Below, in pieces: positions 61,840 through 64,000 of a stretch of 64,000 nucleotides of DNA (positions are counted from its first letter, which is position 1; each line of letters starts with the position of its first letter). This DNA comes from Loktanella gaetbuli (lineage in GTDB: Bacteria; Pseudomonadota; Alphaproteobacteria; Rhodobacterales; Rhodobacteraceae), in NCBI RefSeq assembly GCF_020531945.1, contig NZ_JAJATZ010000002.1, positions 62,001 to 126,000 of the forward strand, in the 5' to 3' direction. The translations under genes and the position numbers were made by a program. The notes below the pieces were generated by a model, which was not told the DNA's origin, searched no databases, and saw only the letters and a list, made by a program, of their open reading frames with translations.

Positions 61840-62685
61840 GTGACACAGCTGCCAGACGCAACAGGCATCGGTTTCAAACGCACCCATTTCGACGCCCTGC
61901 GCCAGACGCCGAACCGGCTGGGTTTCATCGAGGTGCATGCCGAAAACTACATGGGCGATGGTGGCCCGCCGCATGCACAGCTGACCGCGCTGCGTGAAGA
62001 CTATGCGCTGTCCGTGCACGGTGTCGGCCTGTCCATCGGCGGGGCAGAGCCGCTGAACCGCGACCACCTGAACCGTCTAAAACATCTGTGTGACCGCTAC
62101 GCGCCCGACAGTTTTTCCGAACATCTGGCATGGTCCAGTCACGGCGGGGCCTTTCTGAACGACCTTCTGCCCCTGCCCTATGACGATGCGACGCTGGATG
62201 TCGTTTGCGATCACATCGATCAGGTTCAGGACAAGCTGGGCCGCCGGATGTTGCTGGAAAACCCGTCGACCTATGTGACCTTCGAGACCTCGACCCTGGC
62301 CGAGACCGATTTCCTGACGCAGATCACGGCCCGCACCGGGTGCGGGTTGTTGCTGGACATCAACAATGTCTTTGTCAGCTGCACCAATCACCGCACCGAT
62401 CCGCGTGCTTATCTGGCCGACTTCCCACTGCATGCGGTGGGCGAAATCCACTTGGGCGGACACGACGCCGAGGACCTGCCCTCTGGCCCCTTGCTGATCG
62501 ACGCGCATGGATCACCCGTCGCGGACCCTGTCTGGACCCTCTATGCCGAGACAATCATGCGGATCGGGCCGCGGCCCACGCTGATCGAATGGGACACGGA
62601 TGTGCCTGCCCTGTCGGTGCTGCTGGACGAGGCGGACCGGGCGGACGCAATTCTGGAGGGCGCCCGCCATGCACGCGCATCGTGA
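61840..62685 (+). CDS. bufB: BufB, DUF692 multinuclear non-haem iron oxidase (MNIO)
   Basis: 281 residues, TIM-barrel DUF692 family. Iron-binding segments HAENYMGDGG, HGVGLSIGGAEPLN, FSEHLAWS, LENPSTYV, LLLDINNVFVSCTNH, EIHLGGHD and EWDTDVP are all present. It should modify cysteines of BufA. GTG 61840 is chosen since GGAGGA lies nine bases upstream; the frame above it (to 61498) overlaps bufA and is not conserved. Confidence 0.93.
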   Translation: MTQLPDATGIGFKRTHFDALRQTPNRLGFIEVHAENYMGDGGPPHAQLTALREDYALSVHGVGLSIGGAEPLNRDHLNRLKHLCDRYAPDSFSEHLAWSSHGGAFLNDLLPLPYDDATLDVVCDHIDQVQDKLGRRMLLENPSTYVTFETSTLAETDFLTQITARTGCGLLLDINNVFVSCTNHRTDPRAYLADFPLHAVGEIHLGGHDAEDLPSGPLLIDAHGSPVADPVWTLYAETIMRIGPRPTLIEWDTDVPALSVLLDEADRADAILEGARHARAS

Positions 62686-63403
62686 CACGCAGGCTGCCTT
62701 TTGCGCGGGGCTTGCGACGGGGGCTGTGCCGCCGGGCGTCACCGCGGTGGGCGATGTTGAACGGCGGTTTTCGGTCTATCGCAACACGGTCGCGCATTCG
62801 CTGACGGACGCGTTGTGTCAGCGGTTCCCGACCGTACTCCGGCTCGTGGGGGATGCGTTTTTCAAGGCGACCGCCGGTGTCTTTGTCGCCAACAACCCGC
62901 CCCGGTCTGCCATCCTGCATGACTATGGCACGGCGTTTCCCGAATTTCTGGCCGGTTTTCCGCCAGCGGCGACACTGCCCTACTTGCCCGATATCGCCCG
63001 GATCGAGGTACTACGCGGACAGGCCTATCACGCAGCCGACGCCCTGCCGCTGACCGCGCAATCTGTCAGCGACGCCTTTGCCGCGGGGCCAGAGGAACGC
63101 GGCCTGACGCTGCATCCTTCGGTCCGGGTCATCACGTCGGACCACCCTGTCGTGGCGATCTGGGCGATGAACCAGCCCGGTGCGACCCCCCGGCCCGTCA
63201 CGCCCGAACCGCAGGCGGCCCTGATTTTCCGACTGGGGGAAAAGATCCCCGTGGTCAGCATCACGGCAGATACCGCACGCATCGTCACACGGCTTTTGGC
63301 GGGTGAACGGCTGGGGACAGCCTGCGCCGACGTCCCGCCACAGATCGCAAGTGTGGCGATCGGACTGCTGATCCAACACGAACTGATTATCCAAGTGACC
63401 TAA
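62669..63403 (+). CDS. bufC: BufC, DUF2063 partner protein
   Basis: 244 residues: N-terminal DUF2063 (NGR1/RRE-like) domain (QAAFCAGLAT...FSVYRNTV...FPTVLRLVGDAFF) and a C-terminal part of less known fold. It is the recognition partner that presents BufA to BufB. ATG 62669 lies 17 bases inside bufB and follows GGAGGG; strongly coupled translation. Confidence 0.9.
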   Translation: MHAHRDTQAAFCAGLATGAVPPGVTAVGDVERRFSVYRNTVAHSLTDALCQRFPTVLRLVGDAFFKATAGVFVANNPPRSAILHDYGTAFPEFLAGFPPAATLPYLPDIARIEVLRGQAYHAADALPLTAQSVSDAFAAGPEERGLTLHPSVRVITSDHPVVAIWAMNQPGATPRPVTPEPQAALIFRLGEKIPVVSITADTARIVTRLLAGERLGTACADVPPQIASVAIGLLIQHELIIQVT

Positions 63404-63421
63404 ACCTGACGGGAGACCCCC

Positions 63422-63898
63422 ATGACAGACCTGACAGCCACACGCACCACCGCCCCCACGACCGGCCCCATGCGAAAGGCTATTCAGGCCGGCAACGCCT
63501 TGGCCGGTCGCTTGCCCTGGGCTGTGCCTGCGCTGCTGGCCCGGTTGATCCCCGCATGGGTTTTCTGGGCCTCGGCCCGGACCAAGGTCGATGGCTTTGC
63601 CATTGCCGACGGGACATGGTGGCTGTTCGAAAACGAATACGCCTTGCCACTGATCCCCGCTGCACTGGCCGCAGTATTGGCAACGGTGGCCGAACACGTC
63701 TTTGCCGTGCTGCTGGCATTGGGATTGGCGACGCGCCTGTCAGCAGCGGCGCTGCTGATCATGACGCTGGTCATTCAGGTTTTCGTCTATCCCGGCGCAT
63801 GGGTCACCCATGGTCTGTGGGCCGTCTGTTTTCTGGTCCTGATTGCACGCGGACCGGGTGCCCTGTCGCTGGACCGGGCGCTAAAGCTGGATCGCTGA
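63422..63898 (+). CDS. DoxX-family membrane protein
   Basis: 158 residues with four membrane segments, DoxX family (LARLIPAWVFWASARTKVDGF, VAEHVFAVLLALGLATRLSA). It follows bufC by 18 bases with GGGAGACC before the ATG; DoxX proteins usually end bufferin operons. Role unknown, possibly electron supply or membrane redox partner. Confidence 0.88.
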   Translation: MTDLTATRTTAPTTGPMRKAIQAGNALAGRLPWAVPALLARLIPAWVFWASARTKVDGFAIADGTWWLFENEYALPLIPAALAAVLATVAEHVFAVLLALGLATRLSAAALLIMTLVIQVFVYPGAWVTHGLWAVCFLVLIARGPGALSLDRALKLDR

Positions 63899-63965
63899 CG
63901 CGGCGGCGGACGGAACTGATCCGGCTGTCGGGCGGTTGGTCGCATGAACACCGCAAGGAGACGTC

Positions 63966-64000
63966 ATGTCCACGATCACCACCACCAACCCCGCAACCGG
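63966..64000 (+). CDS. Aldehyde dehydrogenase, N-terminal start only
   Basis: Eleven codons (MSTITTTNPAT...) run off the window. AAGGAGA precedes the ATG at 63966. The TTNPATG opening is typical of NAD(P)-dependent aldehyde (for instance succinate-semialdehyde) dehydrogenases. The rest is outside the window. Confidence 0.5.
   Translation, partial: MSTITTTNPAT

Noticed and set aside
61498..62685. Extended BufB frame starting inside bufA
   Set aside because: GTG 61840 has GGAGGA before it and starts the DUF692 homology; the part before is antisense-like shadow of bufA.
1..64000. CRISPR arrays, transposases, integrases, phage genes, tRNA or rRNA genes
   Set aside because: I looked for regular spaced repeats, DDE or recombinase motifs and cloverleaf sequences and found none that hold up.

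Overview
The window is a gene-dense stretch of a GC-rich alphaproteobacterial chromosome or chromid. Gene content and synteny (GlpSTPQUV glycerol importer, TRAP transporter, DUF2160, EF-hand lipoprotein-free secreted protein, SoxY-independent sulfide cluster, NrsF/ECF sigma pair) point to the Rhodobacteraceae, roseobacter side, but no rRNA or marker gene is present to fix the genus. I see no tRNA, rRNA, CRISPR array, insertion sequence, prophage or integrase. No gap without a gene exceeds 300 bases; the longest are the control regions at 2330-2565, 9176-9406, 31746-31969, 42831-43074, 59847-60062 and 61268-61469.

Layout. 1-5779: end of a phosphotransferase, a histidine kinase/OmpR regulator pair, a secreted EF-hand protein, an MsrQ-like haem membrane protein, purU, and a DUF4166/DCC pair. 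5861-10648: a xylose-type ABC importer (xylFHG, half-size ATPase) divergent from a ROK regulator with a palindromic candidate operator between them. 10645-13552: a CRTAC1-type FG-GAP protein convergent with a di-haem cytochrome c peroxidase. 13648-18507: a betaine importer (proXWV order) divergent from choline sulfatase. 18540-30791: one long minus-strand block holding a TRAP importer, an IclR regulator and a pimelate-type (pim) dicarboxylate beta-oxidation set ending in glutaryl-CoA dehydrogenase; two copies of the same 17-bp palindrome lie in front of the TRAP genes and of the beta-oxidation genes. 30957-39541: glpR, glpD and the glpSTPQUV glycerol importer, whose two ATPases each lack a different catalytic motif. 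39602-46472: a hybrid histidine kinase/response regulator divergent from phnDCEE. 46512-59846: a sulfur region on the minus strand: YaeQ, a 'selenate-type' ABC importer with an internally duplicated permease, SulP, a DUF442-sulfide:quinone oxidoreductase fusion, two metallo-beta-lactamase (persulfide dioxygenase-like) proteins, PmpA/PmpB, DUF2892, a Crp/Fnr regulator, then a thiosulfate-type YeeE transporter with a periplasmic rhodanese and a tiny secreted protein. 60063-63898: anti-sigma NrsF and its ECF sigma factor, divergent from a bufferin (bufABC) RiPP operon with DoxX; both transcription units carry the same GTAACG-N16-CGAA promoter motif. The window ends in the first codons of an aldehyde dehydrogenase.

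How it works together. Most of the window serves uptake and oxidation of small marine solutes (pentoses, betaines and choline sulfate, dicarboxylates, glycerol, phosphonates). Each transport unit is next to its own regulator. The last 17 kb is a sulfur and metal stress island: sulfide to persulfide (SQR), persulfide oxidation (MBL proteins), sulfur-compound transport (Pmp, YeeE, SulP, ABC), and a copper-related peptide system under an ECF sigma factor. The least described parts are the ABC importer/YaeQ pair sitting in a sulfide operon, the secreted 59-residue protein coupled to YeeE, and the shared sigma promoter of the bufferin locus.
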